DNA from: Bacteroidota bacterium
GTDB lineage: Bacteria > Bacteroidota > Ignavibacteria > Ignavibacteriales > Ignavibacteriaceae
Length of the DNA stretch: 17,447 bases
Reading direction: 5' to 3'
Assembly (NCBI GenBank): GCA_023406915.1
Contig: JAEXTR010000314.1
Span: forward strand, 1 to 17,447
The translations under genes and the position numbers were made by a program. A model generated the notes under the pieces. That model was not told the DNA's origin, made no database searches, and worked only from the letters and a program-made list of their open reading frames with translations. This document shows, piece by piece, positions 1 through 7,367 of this stretch. Positions within the stretch are counted from its first letter, which is position 1; every line of letters starts with the position of its first letter.

Positions 1-185
1 AAGCCATCCATATTCGGCATATTCAGATCGGTAATCACCAGATCTATTTTGTGTGACGGGAGTTTCTCCACTGCCTCCATACCGTCAGCTACTGAGACAA
101 CCTCATAACCAAGAATATTCAGGGCGACCGTTACAAACTTCCGAATAGTCGGAGAGTCATCAGCCACTAAAATCACTTTTTTCAT
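1..185 (-). CDS. cheY: CheY-like response regulator (receiver domain), 3' end outside window
   Basis: Only the first 61 residues are present; the gene runs off the left edge of the window. The start is the ATG at 185, two bases past the cheR stop, with a GGAG ribosome-binding site lying in the last codons of cheR. The visible part is a classic receiver: acidic pair Asp9-Asp10 (VADDSPTIRK), the phospho-acceptor Asp53 in VITDLNMPNMDG, and no N-terminal extension. In a gene order HEAT-cheR-cheY it is most likely the chemotaxis regulator that binds the flagellar switch once phosphorylated by CheA. Because the C-terminal half is not visible, a receiver fused to an output domain cannot be excluded, although the MKKVILVADDS start and tight coupling to cheR favour a single-domain CheY. 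Confidence 0.85.
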   Translation of the reverse strand, partial: MKKVILVADDSPTIRKFVTVALNILGYEVVSVADGMEAVEKLPSHKIDLVITDLNMPNMDG

Positions 186-187
186 CA

Positions 188-1099
188 CTACTCCTTTTTA
201 TACCCGATTGTCTTAGCAAAACTGACTAACCGGAACGCTTTGCTTATACTTTGTAATGTTTCTGAGTAACCAATAAAAAGATACCCGCCCCGGTTCAGCG
301 CATTGTAAAGGTGAGAAACCACCTTTATTTTCGATCGGGTATCAAAATAGATCAGCACATTTGCACAGAAAATAATATCGTAATTGAGCATGGACCTCAT
401 GGCAATGTCATCATACAGATTCATCACCTTGAATGTTACATTCTTCTTGAGAGTAGGATCAAGAACATATTCGCCATGCTCCTGCCTGAAGTACTTTTTC
501 AGAAAGTAAGGAGGCGTATTCCTGATTGCGTAATCGCGGTATACAGCCCGTTTTGCAGTTTCAACAACAGCAAAATTGATGTCAGTGCCAATCACCTCAA
601 GTTCCAGATTAGGATACTTTGGTTTGATCAGTTCCTTAAAGGTAATAGCTATCGAGTACGCCTCCTCACCAGATGAGGATGCTGCACTCCAGATTCTAAG
701 CTTGTTCTTATTTACCTTATAAGGGTTGGTCATTAGTTCGGGTACGATTGATTGCACCATCACATCTAACTGAGGCTGATTCCTGAAAAAGAATGTCTCG
801 TTAATCGTGATGGCTTCGAATAAATACTTTTGCTCTTCGACCCTTCCGGATCCGAACCTAACGAAGTCTAGATATTTTTCAAAGGTTTCAATACCCAGGA
901 AATTCATTCGCTTTTGTAGACGGCTTTCCAACAGGTACTTCTTATTATCCTGAAAGTAAATACCGCACAACGAGTAAATGAATTGCCTCCAGTCATCGTA
1001 GGTCTTATCCGACATGGGCTGGTTCATACCTGAACTATAAAGTGGCACACCCGAAAATGAAGGGGGTGTATTGCCTGAAGATTGGAAGTAATCAGCCAT
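188..1099 (-). CDS. cheR: Chemoreceptor glutamate methyltransferase CheR
   Basis: S-adenosylmethionine-dependent methylation of glutamates on chemoreceptors, used for adaptation. The 303-aa protein has the CheR N-terminal helical domain (about residues 30-105, ending in NETFFFR at 100-106), then a Rossmann methyltransferase domain: IWSAASSSGEEAYSIAI (136-152, SAM-binding GEE at 144-146), IGTDIN (170-175), CANVLIYFD (245-253) and GGYLFIGYSETL (271-282). The usual CRNV motif reads CANV here, so the commonly conserved Arg is Ala246. The first 28 residues are Ser/Pro/Gly-rich and not part of the fold. A second in-frame Met at residue 29 (MSDKTYDDW) would give a more typical CheR length, but the ATG at 1099 lies only 15 bases after the HEAT gene stop and fits operon spacing. 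It is co-transcribed with the HEAT protein before it and CheY after it. Confidence 0.93.
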   Translation of the reverse strand: MADYFQSSGNTPPSFSGVPLYSSGMNQPMSDKTYDDWRQFIYSLCGIYFQDNKKYLLESRLQKRMNFLGIETFEKYLDFVRFGSGRVEEQKYLFEAITINETFFFRNQPQLDVMVQSIVPELMTNPYKVNKNKLRIWSAASSSGEEAYSIAITFKELIKPKYPNLELEVIGTDINFAVVETAKRAVYRDYAIRNTPPYFLKKYFRQEHGEYVLDPTLKKNVTFKVMNLYDDIAMRSMLNYDIIFCANVLIYFDTRSKIKVVSHLYNALNRGGYLFIGYSETLQSISKAFRLVSFAKTIGYKKE

Positions 1100-1114
1100 T
1101 ATTATAGGACTTTC

Positions 1115-2509
1115 TTATGATTGCTCTGAATTTTCGCGTTGCTCTACGATCCACTCGGCACGTTGTTGTACCATTTCTTCATTATCTTTTGCCAACACCT
1201 TAATTGCCTCAAATGCTTCCGGACGATCACTCACCTCTAACAGATCGAGTAAACGGAGCCGATTCCAGGTATTAGCATCAGATACCATCGTATCAATAAA
1301 GACAAACGCCGTATCAGGATTGATAAAAAACAGTAGTTCCATTGCAGACCTTCTGATTTCTTCGGAAGGATCAGTAATGCAAGCTGTTAAACCATCGCAC
1401 AAGTTGTGTATGAGCAGTGTGTCTGTGCTGCGAAGGCTTTCCCCTCCATCGCTTTCCACCATTATCTTAAGTAATTCGAGTAACTGGCGGAGATTCTGTT
1501 GCTGAGGTTTAATAAACTCAATGATTCTTTTAAAAAATAGTGACGGACCTGAAAACAGGAGCTGCTGGATGTATGCATCTATCTCATAATCCTGCCCGTA
1601 ATTGGCAATGCATGAATCAACGACCTCGGTATCCATGAAATAGGAGAGCATTGCAGCGGCAGACTTCTGATACCTTCTGTCTGCTGTATTCAGGGTTATA
1701 AGCAGCGCATTTTTTGTGGACTCATCATACGGAATGTCCAGATAGAGTCTTTCTTTTAGTTTTCTGATAGAGTCAACTACAGCCCAGGTTAACGGGGGCT
1801 GAGAGTTTTTGAGGTGAGTAAGCAGGAAGAAGAAACTGCTTTCATCACCAAGATCACCAATGCTTTCAAGCATTGCAAATTGCGTTAGTGTATCTGCGTG
1901 CGGGAAGCTTTCCATAACGAAAGGAAGGACTGATGGGTCTTCAATTTTCCCGAATGTCTCCACAATTGTAGGCCGGTATAATTCATTATCCCGGTATAAA
2001 TCCTGCAACATCGGGAGCGCCTCATGCACTTTCATGGCTCCAAGAGCTTCAATACACGCCAGAACAACATTTTCATTCTGAGTTTCTTTGAGTGTCTGCA
2101 TTACCACATCCTTAGGACTATGGTCGCCAATCAGCGCTAACACATCGATTAAAAACTTCTTATCATCATCATTGACATGTGGGATTTTTGTGGTGATAGC
2201 ATCAACTGATTCAATGCCTCTTCGAATGAGGATATCTCCGGCAAGATTACGGACAGCAATATTTTCATCACCAATAAGGGGTACGATGAATTCAGGAATC
2301 TCGCGTGTTGGATTGAAAGACAGAACAACACTGGCCGCATCTCTAACCCCCGCATCGCTGTCTTTCAGGCAATCGGAAACTCTTTCAATAAAATCAGGAG
2401 TCAGCTCAACACCCATCAGGAGCTCTATCGCCTCCCGTTTTATGGAGGGGTCATCACTGACGATTTTCTCATTAAACTCACCAAAGACAGGATCTTCAAG
2501 ATTAGACAT
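1115..2509 (-). CDS. HEAT-repeat protein of the chemotaxis operon
   Basis: A 464-aa protein made almost wholly of HEAT/PBS-lyase-type helical repeats of about 30-40 residues. Clear units include DSDAGVRDAASVVLS, ENIAVRNLAGDILIRRG, ENVVLACIEALGAM, DPSEEIRRSAMELLFF and NEEMVQQRAEWIVE. There is no signal peptide, membrane segment or catalytic motif, so it should be a cytoplasmic alpha-solenoid used for protein binding. It is the first gene of an apparent three-gene unit with cheR and cheY, separated from cheR by 15 bases. A GAGG precedes the ATG at 2509 by about 11 bases. A role as scaffold or adaptor in the chemosensory system is inference from position. No standard Che protein has this architecture, and I cannot assign a named family beyond HEAT repeats. 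Confidence 0.85.
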   Translation of the reverse strand: MSNLEDPVFGEFNEKIVSDDPSIKREAIELLMGVELTPDFIERVSDCLKDSDAGVRDAASVVLSFNPTREIPEFIVPLIGDENIAVRNLAGDILIRRGIESVDAITTKIPHVNDDDKKFLIDVLALIGDHSPKDVVMQTLKETQNENVVLACIEALGAMKVHEALPMLQDLYRDNELYRPTIVETFGKIEDPSVLPFVMESFPHADTLTQFAMLESIGDLGDESSFFFLLTHLKNSQPPLTWAVVDSIRKLKERLYLDIPYDESTKNALLITLNTADRRYQKSAAAMLSYFMDTEVVDSCIANYGQDYEIDAYIQQLLFSGPSLFFKRIIEFIKPQQQNLRQLLELLKIMVESDGGESLRSTDTLLIHNLCDGLTACITDPSEEIRRSAMELLFFINPDTAFVFIDTMVSDANTWNRLRLLDLLEVSDRPEAFEAIKVLAKDNEEMVQQRAEWIVEQRENSEQS

Positions 2510-2541
2510 ACTGGTAAACCTCGTTTTTTGCTTCTTTTACA

Positions 2542-2557
2542 ATCAATCATAATGCCA
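2542..2557 (-). promoter_or_regulatory. Weak sigma-54-like site upstream of the HEAT-cheR-cheY unit
   Basis: Minus-strand TGGCAT, 5 bases, TTGAT lies 33-48 bases before the HEAT start codon. The -24 half matches the sigma-54 consensus well, but the -12 half has GA where GC is expected. It is listed because an NtrC-type activator is encoded immediately upstream; it is at best a degenerate site, and no good sigma-70 or sigma-28 promoter was found in the same gap. Confidence 0.2.
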
Positions 2558-2742
2558 GAGAATATTCAAAAAATTAGCTAAAAAGTGACATTATCATTGA
2601 GATACTGACTAATATCAGCCATCTGTACAGAAAAAAAATAAATCTATGCTATCTTCGAAGAAACAGGAGTGACTTTTTATAGTATTTCTAAAAAAAACTA
2701 AAAAAACTTCAGATACATGTGGGATTTAGGATATGATGCCAG

Positions 2743-2771
2743 AGATCGGATAGGACAACCCTATCCGATCT
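2743..2771 (-). terminator. Hairpin overlapping the stop codon of the sigma-54 activator gene
   Basis: A perfect 12-bp stem (2743-2754 with 2760-2771) encloses a 5-nt loop. Its first arm, in transcript sense, covers the last codons and the TAG stop of the NtrC-type gene. No clear U-run follows on the minus strand, so it may be a weak terminator or an mRNA 3'-end stabiliser rather than a textbook intrinsic terminator. It separates this gene from the HEAT-cheR-cheY unit. Confidence 0.5.
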
Positions 2772-4152
2772 TCTTTGAAACCTCAATTCCAAGTTGCTCC
2801 ATACGGTAGCGGAGCTTAGAGCGGGAGAGACCAAGGATTTTGGCTGCCTTCACCTGATTACCCTTGGTTATTTCAAGCGTTTGTAAAATTAATGACCTTA
2901 GAACAGTCTCAATCGGAACCCCCTGTTTAGGGATACTTAACTTAAAGGTATCTTCCTGCTGCATCGCAGGGGTTGAAAAATCCATCAAAAAACCGAAGTT
3001 TTGTTCCTTCAGCTCATCATCCTCGATCAAAAGCATCGCACGTTCAATTACATTTCTGAGTTCGCGGATATTGCCTTTCCAATGCTGTGTTTCGAGTAAT
3101 CTCATCGCCTCTGGCCTGATCCCTCTGATCTTGATATTAAACTTCCGGGCAAATTCTTCAACAAAATTCATAACAAGGAAGGGAATGTCCTCTTTCCTTT
3201 CCCGCAGAGGAGGGATTGTGACTCTGGCAACATTTAAACGGTAATAAAGATCTTCTCTGAAGTTCCCATGCTTAACTTCCTCTGCCAGGTCTTTGTTCGT
3301 TGCGGCAATGACCCTTACATTGACCGAGATTTCCTTTTCCCCCCCCAGGCGATAGAACTTTTTCTCCTGAAGAACGCGGAGGAGTTTAACCTGAAGGTCA
3401 AGACTGAGCTCACCTATTTCGTCAAGTAAAAGAACACCACCATCGGCAAGTTCGAATTTCCCAAGCTTTGTCTTTTGGGCAGCACCAGTAAAAGCCCCTT
3501 TTTCATGCCCAAAGAGCTCACTCTCAGCTAGTTCTTTTGGAATTGCAGCGCAGTTAATCGAGATGAAAACCTTATCCTTCCTGCTGCTGATTTTATGGAG
3601 ATATCGGGCAAAAACTTCTTTCCCCACACCTGATTCACCATCAAAAAGAATAGTAGTATCATCACTTCTGGACAATCTCTCAACCAGAGTCAGAATCTTT
3701 TGAATCGATTTGCTGCGCCCAAAGAACTCCTTCTCCAGATCACTGCTCTCAGTCTGCGACCGAAGAACCGAGATCTCTCTTTTCAGTTTGATATTATCAG
3801 TGCATTTATTTAGCACAAGCTTTAGCTGTTCCAAGTCAATTGGCTTCAGCATAAAATCATAAGCACCTGCCTTCATTGCTTTCACCGCAAGCTTTACATC
3901 CGAGTACCCGGTAATCATCACAACGGGTATTTCCGGATACCGTGCACTGACTGAACTGAGCACCTCAATACCGTCTGCCACACTCAGGTAGATGTCAAGC
4001 AGAATAATATCAGGCTCAAATGAATCAATGGTCTCAAATGCCTTTGTGGCATCAGTGCAGAACTCAGTAACATACCCCAGTACCGTAAGCACTTTCTTCA
4101 GGGAAATACATACCAGGTTATCATCATCAATAATCAGTATCTTAAAATTCAT
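2761..4152 (-). CDS. NtrC-family sigma-54-dependent response regulator (FlgR/FleR-like)
   Basis: A phosphorylation-controlled activator of sigma-54 RNA polymerase. The 463 residues have three domains in order. The receiver (1-120) has Asp9-Asp10, phospho-acceptor Asp53, Thr81 and Lys103. The AAA+ domain (about 143-370) has Walker A GESGVGKE (172-179), the sigma-54 contact loop GAFTGA (219-224) and Walker B LLLDEIGE (241-248). A Fis-type helix-turn-helix (about 425-455, QVKAAKILGLSRSKLRYRM) ends the protein. All catalytic and contact motifs are intact. The ATG at 4152 lies one base after the kinase stop, with AGGTG as ribosome-binding site inside the end of the kinase gene, so the two are translationally coupled. 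Given its place downstream of fliS-fliD-flgM, it is probably the flagellar middle-gene activator, like FlgR or FleR; that role is inferred from context. Its target promoters are not evident in this window. Confidence 0.9.
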   Translation of the reverse strand: MNFKILIIDDDNLVCISLKKVLTVLGYVTEFCTDATKAFETIDSFEPDIILLDIYLSVADGIEVLSSVSARYPEIPVVMITGYSDVKLAVKAMKAGAYDFMLKPIDLEQLKLVLNKCTDNIKLKREISVLRSQTESSDLEKEFFGRSKSIQKILTLVERLSRSDDTTILFDGESGVGKEVFARYLHKISSRKDKVFISINCAAIPKELAESELFGHEKGAFTGAAQKTKLGKFELADGGVLLLDEIGELSLDLQVKLLRVLQEKKFYRLGGEKEISVNVRVIAATNKDLAEEVKHGNFREDLYYRLNVARVTIPPLRERKEDIPFLVMNFVEEFARKFNIKIRGIRPEAMRLLETQHWKGNIRELRNVIERAMLLIEDDELKEQNFGFLMDFSTPAMQQEDTFKLSIPKQGVPIETVLRSLILQTLEITKGNQVKAAKILGLSRSKLRYRMEQLGIEVSKKIG

Positions 4153-4153
4153 A

Positions 4154-4882
4154 CTACACCTTTGATACAGGTAATGTTACCAAAAAAGTTGTTCCTTTGT
4201 TCAGTTCACTGTGAAAGGAGATTTCCCCATTATACTCTTTGAGGATGTTCCTGCACACACCCAAACCAAGACCGGTACCGTGCTTTTTCTTTGTAAAGAA
4301 ATCCTCAAAAATCCGCTGTTGATCCTCCGCAGCTATCCCAATGCCACTATCAGTCACTTCGATTACAACATTTCCTTCATGGCTTCTTAGTTTGATCTCA
4401 ACCCTTCCACCATGATGGGTCGCATCAATTGCATTGGTCAGTAAATTCAATAAAACCTGCAATATCTTGTTGGGATTAACATGAAGTTTCGGAATTGAAT
4501 CAGCAAATGATTTGTAAAGCGTTAGCGACTTCTTCTTGGCTGTACCTTCAACAATAATGTATGCTTTTTCAGCTATGTTGCAAACATCCGAGGCTTCAGC
4601 ATTCTCAGTATTTTTCCTTGAAAACTCAAGGATGCTTTGGGTGAGAAACTCAATTCGCTCTGCAGCTTCGAGAGAAGTATCAATTGTCTCATTAAAATCA
4701 TTTTCAGAAATCCGTTCACCTGTTCTCAGGTATTGAAGACTCAGTTTAATTGCTGATAACGGATTCCTGATCTCGTGAGACAGGCTGGCTGCGAGTTTTC
4801 CTAATAAAACAAGTTTATTATCCTGTATGCTTTGATCCATCAAAAGCTCTTTTGTATCTGTGAACTGTTCAGGAAATTTCAT
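4154..4882 (-). CDS. Compact cytoplasmic sensor histidine kinase (FlgS/FleS-like)
   Basis: Autophosphorylating kinase, most likely the partner of the NtrC-type regulator encoded one base downstream. The 242-aa protein is little more than a catalytic core: H-box SLSHEIRNPL with His36, N-box QVLLNLLTNAIDA with Asn150, G1 DSGIGI (178-183), F-box FEDFFTKKK (192-200) and G2 GTGLGLGV (202-209). There is no membrane segment, PAS or other sensor domain, so it should respond to a cytoplasmic partner. Flagellar kinases of the FlgS type sense the export apparatus, which would suit this context. The start is uncertain. The ATG at 4882 has no SD and sits 3 bases after a promoter-like TAAAAT. An in-frame ATG at 4840 (Met15, MDQSIQD) follows an AAGAG at good spacing and would give 228 aa. 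Confidence 0.88.
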   Translation of the reverse strand: MKFPEQFTDTKELLMDQSIQDNKLVLLGKLAASLSHEIRNPLSAIKLSLQYLRTGERISENDFNETIDTSLEAAERIEFLTQSILEFSRKNTENAEASDVCNIAEKAYIIVEGTAKKKSLTLYKSFADSIPKLHVNPNKILQVLLNLLTNAIDATHHGGRVEIKLRSHEGNVVIEVTDSGIGIAAEDQQRIFEDFFTKKKHGTGLGLGVCRNILKEYNGEISFHSELNKGTTFLVTLPVSKV

Positions 4883-4885
4883 TGC

Positions 4886-4914
4886 ATTTTAATCAAAAAG
4901 ATTGGATAATTCAA
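4886..4914 (-). promoter_or_regulatory. Sigma-70-type promoter candidate for the kinase/NtrC pair
   Basis: On the minus strand TTGAAT (4909-4914), 17 bases, TAAAAT (4886-4891). Spacing is ideal and both hexamers are close to consensus. The -10 ends only 3 bases before the upstream ATG of the kinase, so transcription would start at or inside that codon. The message would then be leaderless or begin translation at Met15. Confidence 0.45.
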
Positions 4915-4958
4915 GAAAAGAATGATTTTTCGGGTACTGAGGGAAAAGAGAAGGAGAG

Positions 4959-4993
4959 GGAAGAGTTTCCTGAGGGCAGATGGAAACTCTTCC
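4959..4993 (-). terminator. Strong hairpin after flgM, probable intrinsic (partial) terminator
   Basis: A perfect 12-bp stem (4959-4970 with 4982-4993) has an 11-nt loop. In the minus-strand transcript it is followed by a pyrimidine-only stretch (CTCTCCTTCTCTTTTCCC). It lies 16 bases after the flgM stop and before the kinase promoter candidate, so it probably ends most fliS-fliD-flgM transcripts. Confidence 0.65.
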
Positions 4994-5009
4994 AAAGAGT
5001 GTTTGAGGG

Positions 5010-5288
5010 TTACTTAAGACCTTTGAATTCTTTCATTATTGCATCAGCAACTTTTTCGATAACTTCATCCGAGTTGTAGAAGTTATTATCAATTCTCTGC
5101 CTGATCACAGAGAGATCATGAACCTTGTTGTCGCCTGAGACTGATTTCAGTTTAGCATCAGACGAAATCTCCAGCTTATCCTTCTGCTCCTGCCCAGTTG
5201 GAACCTTATCAGCTTTTTTGGAGATATGGTTTTGGGCAGCATAACGGCTCAAGATATCTATGTTCGACGGATTTGATTGGATTTTCAT
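5010..5288 (-). CDS. flgM: Anti-sigma-28 factor FlgM
   Basis: A 92-aa protein of FlgM size and layout. The N-terminal half is polar and probably disordered, followed by the family's DKLEISSDAKL segment (about 37-47). The C-terminal helical region (about 59-90, DLSVIRQRIDNNFY then EVIEKVADAIMKEF) corresponds to the part that binds sigma-28. In other bacteria FlgM holds sigma-28 inactive until it is secreted through the finished hook-basal body. The target is evident here: three sigma-28 promoters lie upstream of the flagellin genes of this window. The ATG overlaps the stop of the preceding coiled-coil gene (ATGA), indicating translational coupling and one operon with fliS and fliD. A strong hairpin follows. 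Identification rests on motif style and context, without a profile search. Confidence 0.85.
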   Translation of the reverse strand: MKIQSNPSNIDILSRYAAQNHISKKADKVPTGQEQKDKLEISSDAKLKSVSGDNKVHDLSVIRQRIDNNFYNSDEVIEKVADAIMKEFKGLK

Positions 5289-5614
5289 AACTTACCGTGA
5301 TAATTTGTTAGTTTCGACTTATTCTTGCTTGCACTTATTTCAGACGCAACAGCAGATAAGGAATTTTTCGTTTCAGTAATCAGATTATCGAAGGTTTTCT
5401 CAATTTGTTTAGAGGTTTTTTCGGTAATCTGAAGTATTTTTTTTGCTTCATCCCTGCCAAACTGATCAATTATTTGCTGCTTTTTGGCATTGCACTCGGC
5501 AATAATTGTATCAAATCTTTTTATAACATCCTGAAAATTGCTCTCATTAAGCGATTCCAGAGTTTCTTTTGCTTCAACAAGTTTTTTTTCAATGGCAAGT
5601 ACTTGTTCATTCAT
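5285..5614 (-). CDS. Small coiled-coil protein between fliD and flgM, possible FlgN/FliT-type export chaperone
   Basis: A 109-aa highly charged helical protein with heptad-like patterning through most of its length (for example LAIEKKLVEAKETLESLNES and KKILQITEKTSKQIEKTFDNL). It has no signal peptide, membrane segment or recognisable catalytic motif. It starts one base after the fliD stop and overlaps flgM by 4 bases, so it is made together with both. In other bacteria small helical export chaperones sit in just these places: FliT next to fliD-fliS, FlgN next to flgM. A chaperone for FliD or the hook-filament junction proteins is therefore a reasonable guess, but I do not recognise a specific family. 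The C-terminal tail (SKNKSKLTNYHGKL) is basic and probably flexible. Confidence 0.75.
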   Translation of the reverse strand: MNEQVLAIEKKLVEAKETLESLNESNFQDVIKRFDTIIAECNAKKQQIIDQFGRDEAKKILQITEKTSKQIEKTFDNLITETKNSLSAVASEISASKNKSKLTNYHGKL

Positions 5615-5615
5615 A

Positions 5616-7367
5616 TCAGTAACTTGAAAACGATGTATAGGCCTGCGCTGAATTCAAAAGTGCAGCCAGTTGTAACTGTAATCCTTCATAGCGCTTTCTG
5701 AGTACTTCAGCACCTTTATCTATCCTCTCCTGCGTCGCTTTAATTCTATCATTCAGATAGGTTATATTGCTGGTGAATGAGGTTGTCATTCTTGTGATAG
5801 TGCCGTTTACATCAGTATAGCTCTTTAATGTGTTTTCAAGGCTTTTAGCAAGTCCATTATTTGCCTGAAATAATCCTGCAACAGATTCTGTACCGGATGA
5901 AAGGGCAGTTGTGAGTTTTGCACTGTCACTTACCGTCAGACCAGTGGTAGGGTCAAACGAAATGCCGATTTTTGCCAAACTGTTGTAATCACCCACACCA
6001 CTTACTTCGCTGGTAACAGTGGACCTGAGCGATTGCAATAGTCCATTCGCCACCGAATCACCCGAAAAAATACCGCGGGAGGTTTTATCAACAACTGTTC
6101 TTGATTTTATATACTGATATGATTCGTTGAATTTAGCAACGAATGCCTCAACTTTACTCTTCATGGAGCTGGTATCGTTATCAACATTAACAGAAGTATC
6201 AATATCTGTCCCTGCATGTACTCCCTTAAGATTGAAAGTGACGCCAGAAACCAGATCACTGAAGGAATTGGAATTTCGCTGAATGGAAACACCATTGAAA
6301 AGAAACTTTGCATTCAACTGATTATCAGTTATGCTGTTCGAAGTATATAAAAATCCAGCACTCGAATCATCACCGGGTGTGGTTCTTGACTGAAGGATGT
6401 TATTTGTTAGTCCTGTAAAATCGAGGACAGAGCCACCTGGCTTATTATCAAAAATCAATCTGTTATCGTACCCTGTGTTCTTTGCCGTAATCGACAGTTT
6501 TGTACTTCCCGTAACAGGAGTGAAGGCTGAAGCAGATGCAAGAGAAGATGCTGCTTTTTCCTTCACCAAATTAATATTGAGGTTCCCGCTGTTCAATAAG
6601 TCACCGGAAGTTCCGGTCATTGAGAGATAATGGGCTTTACTTTCCGCTATGACTTTCAGGGAGACATTGTCACCGTCTATAATTTTTTCGGCTTTAACGC
6701 CTGAAACGGCACCAATTTTGGTTACTAAATCATCAATGACATCACCGTAAGTAAAGGAACCGGAGGAGTAGTCATAATTGATGGTAGTTTCGGTTCCATT
6801 CATATCAATTTTAAATGATCCACTACCACTAAAGGTAGTGTTTTTGTCGATTGCAGCTGAAGTGACATCTGCAAAATCATCATTTAAGGCTTTCGCTATC
6901 TTCTCCATAGCCGTCTTGTTCGTTTCAGCATCTGTAAGGGTGACTGCAAAGCTTGTACGGAAATCACCACTGGAAAAGCCAAGGCTGTGTGTCCCTGCCA
7001 TTGTCGTGAGGGAATCGTCGGACGCCATTCGGGCTGAGAGGATTACATCGCTTTTAGCAAGTTGTTGTACTCTGACAGAAAAATCACCTGCGGTTGCAGT
7101 TCTGTCTGTAGTCACATCCAGAAAAGCAGTAGATGAAAGCTTTGCACTTTTAGCACTAAATACTGAAGCGGAGGAAGTATCCTTCAACTCCGTGATAAGG
7201 CTATTGAGCGAGGTTAGTCTGGAGCTCAGCCCAGTCCACGCGCTATTCAGTCTTTCGTAATTAGCTTTCCGGGTATTGAGAGGGGTAATCGAACGACTCT
7301 GCTCTACATTTTTGTAACTGGACACCAATGAGGCGACACCAGAACTAGTGAGGAGGTCATAAGACAT
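5616..7367 (-). CDS. fliD: Flagellar filament cap / hook-associated protein 2 (FliD)
   Basis: FliD sits at the filament tip and inserts flagellin monomers. The 583-aa protein starts with the FliD N-terminal region (about 10-110, GVASLVSSYKNVEQSR and the heptad-rich RLTSLNSLITELKD). The C-terminal FliD domain (about 290-575) includes AKFLFNGVSIQRNSNSFSDL, DLVSGVTFNLKGV and the terminal helix-rich segment ITYLNDRIKATQERIDKGAEVLRKR. The middle (about 130-290) is Ser/Thr/Asp-rich, as usual for the exposed domains. The start ATG at 7367 shares one base with the TAA of fliS1 and is preceded by AAAGGA, so cap and chaperone are translationally coupled. Length is at the long end of normal. It belongs to the operon transcribed from the sigma-70 promoter at 7754-7782. 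Confidence 0.95.
   Translation of the reverse strand: MSYDLLTSSGVASLVSSYKNVEQSRSITPLNTRKANYERLNSAWTGLSSRLTSLNSLITELKDTSSASVFSAKSAKLSSTAFLDVTTDRTATAGDFSVRVQQLAKSDVILSARMASDDSLTTMAGTHSLGFSSGDFRTSFAVTLTDAETNKTAMEKIAKALNDDFADVTSAAIDKNTTFSGSGSFKIDMNGTETTINYDYSSGSFTYGDVIDDLVTKIGAVSGVKAEKIIDGDNVSLKVIAESKAHYLSMTGTSGDLLNSGNLNINLVKEKAASSLASASAFTPVTGSTKLSITAKNTGYDNRLIFDNKPGGSVLDFTGLTNNILQSRTTPGDDSSAGFLYTSNSITDNQLNAKFLFNGVSIQRNSNSFSDLVSGVTFNLKGVHAGTDIDTSVNVDNDTSSMKSKVEAFVAKFNESYQYIKSRTVVDKTSRGIFSGDSVANGLLQSLRSTVTSEVSGVGDYNSLAKIGISFDPTTGLTVSDSAKLTTALSSGTESVAGLFQANNGLAKSLENTLKSYTDVNGTITRMTTSFTSNITYLNDRIKATQERIDKGAEVLRKRYEGLQLQLAALLNSAQAYTSFSSY

Noticed and set aside
2088..2552. 154-residue plus-strand open frame antisense to the HEAT gene
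   Set aside because: Low-complexity Ser-rich translation, opposite a clear HEAT-repeat protein; a shadow frame.
6778..7260. 160-residue plus-strand open frame inside fliD
   Set aside because: It lies antisense to a well-supported fliD, has no ribosome-binding site or recognisable domain, and is explained by the base pattern of the real gene.
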